The notes under the pieces are model-generated. The model worked only from the letters and a program-made list of their open reading frames with translations. It did no database searches and was not told where the DNA came from. DNA of 64,000 nucleotides from the NCBI RefSeq assembly GCF_010015585.1, contig NW_022985068.1, positions 1,022,123 through 1,086,122 on the forward strand, read 5' to 3'. This DNA comes from Eremomyces bilateralis CBS 781.70 (lineage: Eukaryota > Ascomycota > Dothideomycetes > Eremomycetales > Eremomycetaceae). Below, piece after piece: positions 21,895-32,350 of the stretch. Position numbers and translations under genes: made by a program. The number at the start of each line of letters is the position of its first letter. The first letter of the stretch is position 1.

Positions 21895-24800
21895 ATGGCG
21901 GGCAGCACTCAACACATCAGCAGCGTGTCCATCGACAACCACTCCCAGGCTGCAGTGGGTACCTTCCAAGCACCAGTGTATATAGGGAACAAAGAAAGCG
22001 AGTATTATAGCTGTACACTAGATGACGAGGCTAATCGGTCGTCTAGATCTGAACGATGCGCTCAATTCCCTCCCTATTGCTAAGGACGCGGCGTTCGACA
22101 CCTATTACCGACATGAGCCGACCTGCCTTCCCAATACCCGCGTCGATCTCCTCAAAGATATATACAACTGGGCAGATGGAGACAATTCGCCGACCATCTT
22201 CTGGCTGAGCGGTTTGGCCGGCACCGGCAAGTCCACAATCGCGCGAACGCTGGCTGCTAAGTACTTGGACACCGGCGGTATTGCAGCTAGCTTCTTCTTC
22301 TCAAGAAATGGTGGAGAAGGTGGATATTTACGTCATGGTGAAAGATTCGTTACAAGCATTGCAGTGCAGCTGGCCAGCAATGTACCGCCTGCAAAACAGG
22401 CCATATGCGGTGCTATTTTTGCGCAGAGTAACATCGCCAGCCGGGCTCTCCGCGAACAATGGCGGCATCTCATTCATAGGCCACTATCGGAGCTACCAGA
22501 CAGAAACTGCCAGTCTCGATATATCCTTGTCGTTGACGCGCTTGATGAGTGCGAGAACGAGAACGACATCCAGACCATTTTACAACTATTAGCGGAGACT
22601 CGGTCCTTAGAGACGGTCCAGCTTCGAGTGTTCCTAACCAGCCGGCGTGAGATTCCGATCCGGAACAGCTTCGTCCAGATCCCCGATGATGTGTACCAGG
22701 ATGCTATCCTCCACGAAATATCGTCGTCGATTGTCGATCATGATATCCGAATTTTCTTGCGGCACGAGCTCGAACAAATTGCTCGTACGCACGGTCTCCC
22801 TGTTAGTTGGCCTGGCGACCAAGTCGTTGATCAACTAGTTGGCAGTTCATGTGGGCTATTCATCTGGGCGGCAACTACATGTCTCTTTATCAACGAAGCC
22901 AGAATGTATGCTCCAGATCGCCTATCTATAATCCTCAAGGCCGACTCTGCGGATGACTCGGCAGACGGGTTGTCTTCAGATAGCTCCACGACAGATGATA
23001 AGAATGACGATCCCGTAATGGCTCCACAACAGCACCTAGACAAACTCTACATCACAGTTCTCCGGAGTTCTGTCCAGAAATACAAGAAGCCGGAAAGAAA
23101 GAAATGTCGCAAGCTACTAGGAACAACCATGGAGACCATTGCTGTCCTATCTTCACCTCTATCTACCCACTCATTAAGCAAACTGCTTGACACTACGCAA
23201 GAAGGAATACACCAAATACTGAACGATCTTCATTCGATCGTGGACGTTCCAAAGAATTCGACTCATCCACTGCGTTTACATCATCCATCATTCCGCGACT
23301 TCATCCTTAACCCAAAGCGATGTGAGGATTTAAAGTTTAGAATTGACAATAAGCAAGTGCATCGGACCCTTGCCATGCAATGCATACAGCTTATGTCCAA
23401 AACTTTTAAACAGGACGACATATGCTGTATAGGCCATCCAGGTACGCTTATAACCCAAGTTAAACACAGCCAAATAGAACAACATCTTCCTCCTGAGATT
23501 CAATATGCTTGCCTCCACTGGATCCAACATCTCCAGAGGGGTGGGTCACAGCTTAAAGACACCGACCAAGTACATACGTTTTTGCAGAAGAATCTCCTTC
23601 GTTGGCTTGAGGCTCTCGGATGGATGAAGAATGTTTCTAAGGGGATTCATGCCATTGTTTCTTTGGAGTCTATGGCAGCGGTAAGCCAGGGTCAAATAAG
23701 ATACGAATACTTGGCTAACTTACGCTTAGTCGCATAAATGTCTACGACTATTCGAGTTTGTTCATGATATAAAGCGATTCGTTTTATATAACCGGTCAGC
23801 GATCGAGCAAGCTCCTCTCCAGACATATTGTTCTGCACTTATATTTGCGCCAGAGGCGAGTATTGTACGGATACAGTTTAAGGGCAGCATGCCCCAATGG
23901 ATGCGAAGATTACCAAAGGTAGATTATGATTGGAATGCGTTGCTGCAGACGCTCGAGGGCCATTCGGCGGGGGTCCACGCCGTGGCCTTCTCGCCGGACG
24001 GCAAGACGCTGGCGTCGGCATCGAACGACAAGACGGTCAAACTGTGGAACGCCGTGTCGGGCGCACTGCTGCAGACGCTCGAGGGCCATTCGACCGGGGC
24101 GATGGCCATGGCTTTCTCACCGGACGGCAAGACGCTGGCGTCGGCATCGTGGAACGGGATGGTCAAGCTGTGGGACGCCAGGTCGGGCGCTCTGCAGCAG
24201 ACGCTCGAAAGCCACTCGAGCGGAGTCATGGCCATAGCCTTCTCGCAAGACGGCAAGACGCTGGCGTCGGCATACGGGGACGGGATGGCCAAGCTATGGG
24301 ACGCCGAGTCGGGTGTGCTGCAGCAGACGCTCGAGCGCTATTCAATCCCAGACATAGCTCTGGTCTTCTCATGGGACAGTAAGACGCTAGCGTCAGCATC
24401 ATGGGACGGGACGGTTAAGCTATGGGACGCCAGGTCAGGCGCGTTGCTGCAGACGCTCGAGGACCATTCGAGCCAGGTTAATACCGTGGCCTTCTCGCGA
24501 GACGGCAAGACGCTGGCGTCGGCATATGGGGACGGGACGATCAAGCTGTGGGACGCCGGGTTGGGTACGCTGCAGCAGACGATCGAGGGCCATTCGAGCG
24601 GAGTCCCGGCTATAGACTTCTCGCGGAACGGCAAGACGCTGGCGTCGGCATCGGCGGATATGACTATCAAGCTGTGGGACGCCAGGTCGGGGGCGCTGCA
24701 GCAGACGCTCGAGGGCCATTCAAGCCTGGTCATGGCCGTGACCTTCTCACGGGACAGTAAGACGCTGGCGTCGGCATCGGTGGATAGGACGATCAAGCTA

Positions 24801-25880
24801 TGGGACACTGGGTCAGGCACACTGCAGCAGACGCTCAAGCGCCATTCGAGCCCGGTTAATACCGTGGCCTTCTCGCGAGACGGCAAGACGCTGGTGTCGG
24901 CATACGGGAACGGGACGATCAAGCTGTGGGACGCCGGGTCGGGCGTCGTGCAGCAGACGCTCGAGTGCTATTCGAGCCCGGTTAATACCGTGGCCTTCTC
25001 GCGGGACGGCAAGATGCTGGCGTCGGCATACGGGAACGGGACGATCAAGCTGTGGGACGCCGGGTCGGGCGCCGTGCAGCAGACGCTCGAGTGCTATTCG
25101 AGCCCGGTTAATACCGTGGCCTTCTCGCGAGACGGCAAGACGCTGGTGTCGGCATACGGGAACGGGACGATCAAGCTATGGGACGCCGGGTCAGGCGCGC
25201 TGCAGCAGACGCTCCAGGGCCATTCGAGCGTAGTTAAGGTTATAGCCTTCTCGCCGGACGGCAAGACGCTGGCATCGGCATCGAACGACAAGACGGTCAA
25301 ACTGTGGAACACCGGGTCGGGCGTGCTGCTGCAGACGCTCGAGGGCCATTCGTTCGGGGTCGTGGCCGTGGCTTTCTCACCGGACGGCAAGACGCTGGCG
25401 TCGGCACCGTGGGACAAGACGATCAAGCTATGGGACGTTGGATCGGGCGTGCTACAATTGATACTCGAGGGCCATTCCCACCGGGTTAACGCCGTGGTCT
25501 TCTCGCGGGACAGCAAGACGCTGGCGTCTGCATCGGCCGACAGGACGGTTAAACTGTGGGACGTCGGATCGGGCGCAGTGCTACAGACACACGATGTTGG
25601 GAATATCTGCTACGATCTCTCTTTCTCCGATAACGGCACTTCTATCCAGACGGACCGTGGATCCTGGCCTATTTTATCGCCTTTCTCTGATGGTACAGGT
25701 GTGACCAGTCCACAATATCTATTTTCTATCTTTGTTCATGACCAATGGGTAAGTAGCCATACCGAGCGGATCCTTTGGCTTCCTTCCGAGTATCGGCCAA
25801 GCGCGATTGCTGTTTATGAGGGTATTGTTGCTTTCGGTTATATATCTGGAAGAGTTATAACCATGGAACTTGCTTTGTAG
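21895..25880 (+). CDS. NOD-like receptor: NACHT ATPase with 13 WD40 repeats
   Basis: Three exons fit: 21895-21958, 22047-23680 and 23730-25880, giving 1,282 residues. Both introns have good branch sites (CTAAT, CTAAC). Only about 20 residues precede the receptor core. Motifs in order: NSLPIAKDAAFDTYYRHEPT (linker), Walker A FWLSGLAGTGKSTIART (~residues 75-90), Walker B YILVVDALDEC (~180), LTSRREIPI (sensor 1 region), a helical block to ~residue 600, and WD40 repeats from ~637 to ~1182 followed by a divergent blade region. Fungal NACHT-WD40 proteins such as HET-E of Podospora control non-self recognition and cell death; ligand binding by the WD propeller triggers NACHT oligomerisation. Repeat units are almost identical at the DNA level (see the repeat entry). 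It is intact as read. Ligand and effector are unknown. Confidence 0.85.
23940..25577 (+). repeat. 13 tandem 126 bp WD40-coding repeats
   Basis: Thirteen in-frame units of exactly 126 bp (42 codons), each fitting LxQTLEGHSSxVxxVAFSxD then GKTLASAxxDxTxKLWDxxSG. Units 8-10 (24822-25199) differ at only a few bases. Variation is concentrated at unit positions 7, 10-13, 15, 19, 28-31 and 38-39, while the framework is nearly fixed. High internal identity with a few hypervariable positions is the known mark of fungal recognition receptors whose repeats are shuffled and homogenised. Confidence 0.9.
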
Positions 25881-26159
25881 TGTTCACCCAAGTTTTCTTG
25901 ACCTCCTACCTACCTACCTCCTTTGTAAATAGTGTCTGTACCGCGTGAATAGCACGAGTATCAACAGCCAGGGAGTAATATTTGATTAGGAACCCAAAGG
26001 CTTTGAATGTCAGCAATGATGATTTTGAGTTGCTTGATTTGAGGGCTGAGTCTGTGGGAGGTGCTTACGAAGAAGTACATTGGTCGATTCTGTGAGCCAA
26101 CTGTCCGAAGAGCATCTTGATTCTTTACAAAACACGCGCTAGCCAGAGTATCCAAATGG

Positions 26160-27716
26160 CTGGTGAGATTTTACATTCCGTTTTTGAGATTTCACATACG
26201 GCTGGTGAGATGTCTCCCTCCGTATTTGAGATTTCTCCCACGCGCTAGTAATTGTAGAAATTAATCGCTCAACTGGACCTAGTGCGCAATTTCCTTTATT
26301 TTCGCCTAAGGGACAACTTCAATTAGTTATCAATGTTCAATCTATTCCTTCTCTCACAGACCTCAGCATGGAGGATATCATCATGGAGGATATCACCCCT
26401 CCTCCAGATGGTCTTCACGCGTCTTATGAAGAAGCCTACAATGCTCTCAAAATTCATGGTATGCAGCATGGTTACGGCTTCGTTCTCAAACGGAGCAAAC
26501 CTTACGGTTCTGATATAAAGACGCGATATTACTATCAATGTGATCGATCCGGAAACTATCAGTCAAGAGCAAGGATTCTAAGCACAAGTACACGCACAAT
26601 AGGGTGTAATTTTAGGCTTGTCATATTCAAAAACAAAAATGACGACCAGTGGAAGCTAGAGGTGCTACACGAGTATCACAACCACCCCCGATCACTTAAC
26701 CCTAGTGCGCATAATGTCTATCGCAGGCGTACATCAGCACAGAAAGACATAATTGAATCAATGACACATGCCGGGGTACGGCCGATGCAGATAATGGCTG
26801 CTATTCAAAAGGAGGACTCGGAAACGCTAGTCTCTGCCACCGATATCCGCAGCGAGAGGAAGGCAATTAGAGAAAAGCACTTAGATGGGAGGAGTCCGAT
26901 TGAGACATTACTAGATGACTTATCTACGCCGGAATGGGTCTTTTCTGTTAAGAAGGACGCGGATAATCACGTACAAGGTCTCTTCTTTGCCCACCAGAAG
27001 CAGATCGAGCTACTGCTTGCGAATCCCGATATCCTATTAATAGACTGTACGTACCGAACCAAGTACAAGCTCCCGCTGTTGCACATACTCGGCTGTACCA
27101 ATCTATAGACCTTCTTCTCTGCCGGGTTCTGCTTCCTCCACAGCGAGAAAGAAGTAGATTACCATTGGGCAATCTCAAACTTCCTCCTCAAGACAGGGAC
27201 ACCGCAGCCACGCGTGTATATTAGCGATCAAGAGGATGCGGCGAAACTAGCAGCTCGCACTCTGTTTCCAAGTGTTCTATAACTCCTGTGCGTATGGCAT
27301 ATCAACAAGAATGTGCAGACAAAGGCTCAAAAGACCTGGCGAGACGCTGATGGCGTGACAAAAGAGGAGAAGGGGAGAATCGCTGAGAAACGGGCTCAAT
27401 TCATGAAACGTTGGAGTCAAGTATGCTCCCCGCTAATGGCCTCTTATAAGTCTTTTATAGAACTAACTAGAGCAGCTTGTCTACGCAAAAGGACTACTTA
27501 TATGTAAGCTGAAGTGGGACGAGTTACTCAAAGACTATGCTGACCAGCAAGAGCTTTGCCAATACTTACGCAAAATCAATGGCATACACGCACTAAGTGG
27601 GCAGCTGCTTGGACGTCTCGGCATCGACATTACAATACAATTACCACTTCTCCTGTTGAAGGAATGCACAAGGTTTTAAAAGACTACCTTATGACTTCAA
27701 CAGGCGACTTCCTATG
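26160..27716 (+). mobile_element. Mutator-like element (MULE), broken
   Basis: The 5' part (26160-26367) is non-coding, with repeats of GGTGAGAT and GAGATTTC. The transposase begins at 26368 (MEDIIMEDITPPPDGLHASY). Residues ~15-125 form a FAR1/WRKY-GCM1-like DNA-binding domain (YYYQCDRSGNYQSRAR, TIGCNFRLVIF, EVLHEYHNHPRS with the zinc-binding C/H pattern). The MULE catalytic part follows: LLANPDILLIDCTYRTKYKL (first Asp), HILGCTNL, then TAG in frame, then FCFLHSEKEVDYHWAISNFL, VYISDQEDAAKLAARTLFPS, a second stop, CVWHINKNVQTKAQKTW and the C-terminal SRHRHYNTITTSPVEGMHKV. It has several stops and at least one frame change and ends abruptly at about 27716, with no 3' terminal repeat recognised. 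Confidence 0.82.
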
Positions 27717-27768
27717 TCGGGATTGACGCGTCCGTAGTATCATCGGCAACGCGTTGTAGCCACATCTC

Positions 27769-28029
27769 CTATGCTGTCCGAATCGCCTCCGCTATGAAGT
27801 AGCTGTCAATCTTGGAGGCAGTCTCGTCGTATATGGCGGCGCCGGCAGAGTAGAAAAGGTCCTCTATTGAAAGTGGAACCTTGCGGTGCAGCATCGACTT
27901 CCTCAATCCACCTGGGGGAATGTCGGCGCCTCTGAAAACTTTCTCCGTTGTCATAGAGCGCATTTCTGCATGGTTTAAGACAACATAGGCATCCAGCAGC
28001 TGGCCGTATCGACGGACCGTCCCCCACAT
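27769..28029 (-). CDS. Unrecognised short frame, probably a gene remnant
   Basis: An 86-codon minus-strand frame, MWGTVRRYGQLLDAYVVLNH to YFIAEAIRTA, with protein-like composition. It lies between the MULE and the cullin-like remnant, downstream of the latter on the same strand but out of frame with it. It shows no cullin C-terminal features and no known motif. It could be the last exon of an unrelated decayed gene. Confidence 0.25.
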   Translation of the reverse strand: MWGTVRRYGQLLDAYVVLNHAEMRSMTTEKVFRGADIPPGGLRKSMLHRKVPLSIEDLFYSAGAAIYDETASKIDSYFIAEAIRTA

Positions 28030-28277
28030 ACGGTCAGTCGATGTCCATTCCGAGAGCCGGTGAGGATGTCTTTGTTTGTTCTACCACAGTTTCGAGATGC
28101 CTGTGGACCCCCCTGTAGCCTTCACAAATCCTAAACTGGTGAAGAAGATCGAGGACACGCCGTTTAACGCCATTGGAGTGTAGAAAGGCACCAAATATGC
28201 GGGGAAACTTGTTGCTTCCTTCCGAGGCTCGAGAATAACAGAAAAATAAACTACAGTACATCTATATCCGTTGACCC

Positions 28278-29520
28278 TCAAGTCTGGCCGAGCTTTTGCA
28301 ATCGAGTGATGAATCTCTCTAACCGTTCCCAAAGTGCTTCATTCTCTCCTGAATATTTTGCCCATGTCAAATCATCATATACTTTCCAAAAAGTCTCACT
28401 TTGTGATATTTGATCGCGAATTTCGCTTCTAGTGCGTCTGATATGTTTTGCCACTTCAAACGGTAGGCGGTGGTATTGATCCTCTGGTGCCAGAGTAAAT
28501 CGAGATCTGATCTGATAAATCCGATCAAGGGAAATCTGAATCCGAGAAATGTCGTCCAAAGTAAGCTTTGCTTGCTGAAATGTTTCGTATATGATAGCCT
28601 CATTCTCAACCAGTAAAGCGGAGACACATGTAGGTAAAATATGCGGTTCAATCTCGGGAAGGATGCGCTTGTACATTGGCAAGTGGTGTAGCTCTTGAAG
28701 TAACATGCACTCAACCTGTAGACCATGGGGTTAGAGCTTACATATCGTTAGGTATATGATCCGCACCTTTTGGCAATACTCAACTGGCCCACAGCTTCCA
28801 AGCAGCTGTTTAGATTCCGTCAAATAAAGGTCCCTTTTATTATCTAGTAGCTTCCTCTGCAAATTCGCTCGATATGGTAAAATCCAAACCAAATCATTTG
28901 TCGCGTCCTGAAAAGGTTTGAGTGATTCCGCAAATCGCTCCAGCCAAGACCCAGAGGAAGTAAGAGGTAGACCATCTGCCGTCTCGTCGCCCTTGTGAGT
29001 GAGACCCTCTCTCGAGGCCGTCAGAGGCATTCCTGCGGCCAATGTTGGGTCATCGACCTGAGACTTACAGGCAGCTTGCACGACTTGGAAGAAAAGGTCG
29101 GCTATGCCTCGTTTTTCATCGAGGAAAGTCGATGTCCAGACAAAAAGCAGGAGCTTTTCATAACCTAACGGATATTCGACAGGATGTTTATATTCCTCTT
29201 CATATTGAAAGAAGCTTCTCTGTTCCCTTTTGACCCAGTGCCTATCCACGTATCGGAAGCTCTAAGATATACGTTTGGCGACAAGTTGGTATCGGTACCA
29301 CTCACGGGTGTAAAATTCCAGGTTTTCTGGCCAGTTCAAATGTTTCACAGCGGCACACACTTCAGCTAGCTGTTGCTTGAAATGATCCTCAAGACAGTAG
29401 TACAGCAGTTCTGTGGTCCAATTCACGATGTCCCCACGGAAGGTATGAAGGTATCGCGCTGGTGATAATTTGATGTAATCAGTTTCCGTGATTTCTATAT
29501 GGCTTATTTGTGCAATTGAG
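28278..29520 (-). pseudogene. Cullin-like protein, N-terminal half only, broken
   Basis: The minus strand reads TETDYIKLSPARYLHTFRGD, LNWPENLEFYTREWYRYQLV, then one in-frame TAG (about 29265), then SFRYVDRHWVKREQRSFF, LLLFVWTSTFLDEKRGIADL, SCGPVEYCQK, a 51 bp intron (28756-28706 region, branch CTAACC), VECMLLQELHHLPMYKRILP, and a final helix block ending RLERFITRLQKLGQT. The order and motifs (YTREW, FRYxDRHWVKRE, PVEYCQKVECMLLQE) match cullin repeats 1-3, the part that binds substrate adaptors. The cullin homology domain, RING-binding site and neddylation lysine are missing; the frame stops at 28278. No initiating Met is clear. It is a divergent or decayed relative of Cdc53/CUL1, not the housekeeping copy. 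Confidence 0.6.
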
Positions 29521-29877
29521 GGTCGAACACCTACGTCTCAGACGGGTGCAATAGGAATACACCGCACAGCTAGAGCATTAGAATTAGCATCTGCATAGAA
29601 TCCACAGTGTGAAAATGGGTTCCCACATACTACGCTTCCATGTAATTATGAATATCCTCTGGCTCCCTGTCCCTGCTCCACATGGCCTTGATGAGCACAG
29701 AAAACACAGTCCTCGACTCAACCGCGAGATTTTCTCTATCTAAGCTTAGAAATCAATTTAGAGTGTAATACAGAATAACTTACGCTGGTTCGAGAGCGGA
29801 TGAGGTATTCTCACAACCTAAATTGTATCAATGTCCAACCTTCAACCACCCCTCTTCACTTCTCCGTCCTCCCCTCC
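29521..29877. other. Intergenic region, nothing certain
   Basis: About 360 bp. A weak pair of pol III-like boxes on the minus strand (see rejected items) is the only pattern seen. Confidence 0.35.
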
Positions 29878-30977
29878 TCACTGTGACTGATCGTCAAACG
29901 TTTCCTCCTCCGTATGAATAATCGTCGATTCTGGTTCCTTTGCGAGAGTATTTGTTGGCCCTGCAGCGTATGATCTCACACACTTTGCACCATTTGGGGT
30001 TATAAATCGTCGATCAATACGGAGTAAGACATAAAGCCAAACCACCATAATCTCTACGCCGAAATTGACGATGTAAAATGCTGCTTTGTGGTAGTAAGCG
30101 GGCAATGGCTGGGTCCGCGGTACTGGGTTTATGTACGACGTTCCTGCATGGTACCACGCACCAAAAGCGAGCAGCGTGGTCGTCGAAAGCAGCACGAAAA
30201 TCTTCGTCCGAAACCTGCCCGAGCCGAATTTCTCAACTCTGGTCTTCTTCTGCAATACCACCCCGATCAACACTATCGGCAGCGGGAGCGTTGCCACAAA
30301 CCCTAGGTATGTCGCCGCGTATAGCTGGATGTCGCGAGCGATCCGCTTCGTATTCGGGTTCAGTGTGTAGAACGTCATCACCGTCACGGTGATGGTCATG
30401 ACGAGCGTGGCCCCAACCAACACGTAGAGGCCGATCAATAAGGCCGAGAAGACGCGATGCCAGCCGAAGTGCGGGTGCTGGGCGCGGATAATATGCCATG
30501 CGAAGATGAGATTGATGATGAACAGCAGCAGCACGCCGGCGAGTACTAAGATCTGGGCGGCGATGGCGGTTGAGATGTTGCGTGGCCAGGTGATGCTCAC
30601 GATGCGGAGGACAAGGGTCGTGATTCTGGCCATGCAGAAGCCTGGGGATTATATTAACAAACAGGAATCGTTCTGATTGTTGCGCTGCAATTGCGTACCA
30701 AAGAGGAGGGCGGAGAAGATGAATTTATGGCCTCTTCTTCTATTTTTCTGGAAGATGGTCATGTGTGCGGCGGCACCGGCGACAAACAAGGCACAACAAG
30801 GCTAGGAACACAGCTGAGATGGGGATATCAGTGCTGGCCGTGGCTAGTCCCCCTAACATCCATACCTGGGGAAGATAGAGAGGTCCTTGTTGGGCCTGAA
30901 GATCCGATGGATTAGCTGGTTGAGGTACGCAAAGAGCATTTGGATGGCCATACCTGAGGATTTAGTTGCTGCAACAT
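29878..30977 (-). CDS. DUF3112 family membrane protein, with apparent frameshift
   Basis: Exons read on the minus strand: 30977-30954 (MLQQLNPQ), 30895 down to about 30713, and about 30633 down to 29878, the last joined by an intron ending CCCCAG just before GCTTCTGCATGGCC. Motifs AQQGPLYLPQVWMLGGLATA, AAAHMTIFQKNRRRGHKF, FIFSALLFGFCMARITTLVL and LLLFIINLIFAWHIIRAQHP are those of the fungal DUF3112 family of seven-helix-like integral membrane proteins of unknown function. Six or seven hydrophobic helices are visible. Between FLALLCLV and AGAAAHM the frame shifts by one base near 30770-30790, which would break the protein unless an error or unusual splice is involved. The rest is well preserved. 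Confidence 0.65.
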
Positions 30978-31689
30978 CTCTTCCTTAGAGGGAAAAGTTA
31001 TCAGATTTGTTGCGAAGTCAGGTTCGTGATGAGCTCAAAAGTTGGCTGTTTGTTACTAGGAGCCTTTGGAGGCTTGCGAATATCATGAAGAACGTCTCGT
31101 CCCCATGACAGTAGGGCTGAACCATCATATATATATGTACATGATGATACGAACGTCGAATTCGTACGTACAAGTAGAGTAGGTGATACCATTGCATATC
31201 TGTGAAATTCTGCTCGCTGAAGCAACTCCAATCGAAATATGGTTGAATGGCATCGGCGTGTCGTAGGGTTTGTCCGGAACAGAGATATCATTCTAATGCC
31301 AGACAGCGATCTATTGCCTCCACCGTTTCACTCCGCAAGTTTTGGGTATTACATTTGCTCACTCATAGTCTCATACGTAAGTCTTTGTCATTGACTCGAG
31401 CGGAGAGGCATTAAACTTCTTATTACCGTATATCGGCAACTCGGCATCTGGCACACCCGGCGATCACCATGTCGGCCATGCTGTGTCGCCGACAAGTGTT
31501 GCTAAATGAACACGTCTCGTCGACTCTCCGTTCATGTCGCTGACGAGCAAATGTGAGGCCCTCGATGATGGACTGGCCATAGGAAAGTAGGTGACTCACC
31601 CTCCCAAACTTTAGAGACTGTAAGAGCAGGCCTGTCCTAGGCGCTGGGAGCCAATAGAGGGATTCTGCTGGGGTTCAAAAAGCTCAAAG
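30978..31689. other. Intergenic region, nothing recognised
   Basis: About 700 bp. A 96-codon minus-strand frame at 31291-31001 has no recognisable motif and is probably chance. Confidence 0.4.
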
Positions 31690-31885
31690 GGTGGTGAGAT
31701 TTTCCCACCAGCGCTTGTATGGTGGAAATTAATCGCTCAACTATGCCTAGCGCTCGATCCCCTTCGTCTTCGCCTGGGGATGACTTCAAATTTCAATGTT
31801 CAATCTGTTCCTTCTCTTACAAATTACAAACCTCAGCATGGAGGATATCGCCCCTCCTCCAGATCATCTTTACGCGTTCAATGAA
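31690..31885 (+). mobile_element. 5' fragment of a second MULE copy
   Basis: This segment repeats the start of the MULE at 26160. Shared stretches include GGTGAGATTTT, GAAATTAATCGCTCAACT, CAATGTTCAATCT, TTCCTTCTCT, and the start of the protein, MEDI, with PPPD following. Similarity ends within the first ~20 codons at about 31885. The remainder of the element is missing, so it is a truncated relic. Identity is lower than for a recent copy, with several indels. Confidence 0.7.
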
Positions 31886-32350
31886 GGCGTAGGAACGGGC
31901 GCAATTGGACGTAGGGCGGTCGAGAACGGCGGCGCAAGAAATGGCCGGAGCCCATATCGGGCGATACGATACGGGGTAGAATAACTAGATCCCACGGTGA
32001 AGCTTCCGGGGACGGCAGGCGAGGTCCGGAGATAACAGGATGAACCCGAAATGAGACATGACTCGTGGTTAATGGCGTTCGCCATCACTTCTTCATCTAC
32101 TCCACCATTGCAGAACTTCAACCTTCATCAGCAGCAGCAATAGAACTACTCTTCCATCTCGCTCGCAGAAGACTCATTACCAAAGGCGCTTCCTCTGGCT
32201 CTCATAGTGGCCACCAGCAGCACACAAGTCCCACAATACTTCCGCCTTTGCAATCCCAGGGGTTGACGCTGATATTGATGTGCCACAGCGCCATCACCTA
32301 ACGTTATTCTTTAGCAGAGGTCTTATCTCCCTATATCTCACTCTCTGGCC
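31886..32350. other. Intergenic region after the MULE fragment
   Basis: 465 bp with no gene seen. A short CAG-type run lies at about 32127-32137. It should include the promoter of the next gene. Confidence 0.35.

Noticed and set aside
21958-22046. Amyloid-like motif at the NLR N-terminus (VGTFQAPVYIGN) that could signal to an effector.
   Set aside because: These residues fall in the 88 bp intron needed to reach the NACHT frame; read through, the frame stops at 22083. It does not match a known prion motif well.
23924-25516. Several long antisense frames and alternate plus-strand frames across the WD40 region.
   Set aside because: They mirror the 126 bp period of the real repeats and have no independent motif; they are shadows of the biased repeat sequence.
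29515-29580. tRNA or tRNA-derived SINE on the minus strand (B-box-like GTTCGACCC at 29528-29520, A-box-like TAGCTGTGCGG at 29572-29562).
   Set aside because: The spacing is tRNA-like, but the would-be acceptor arms do not pair and the T-stem does not form, so a chance match or very decayed element is more likely.
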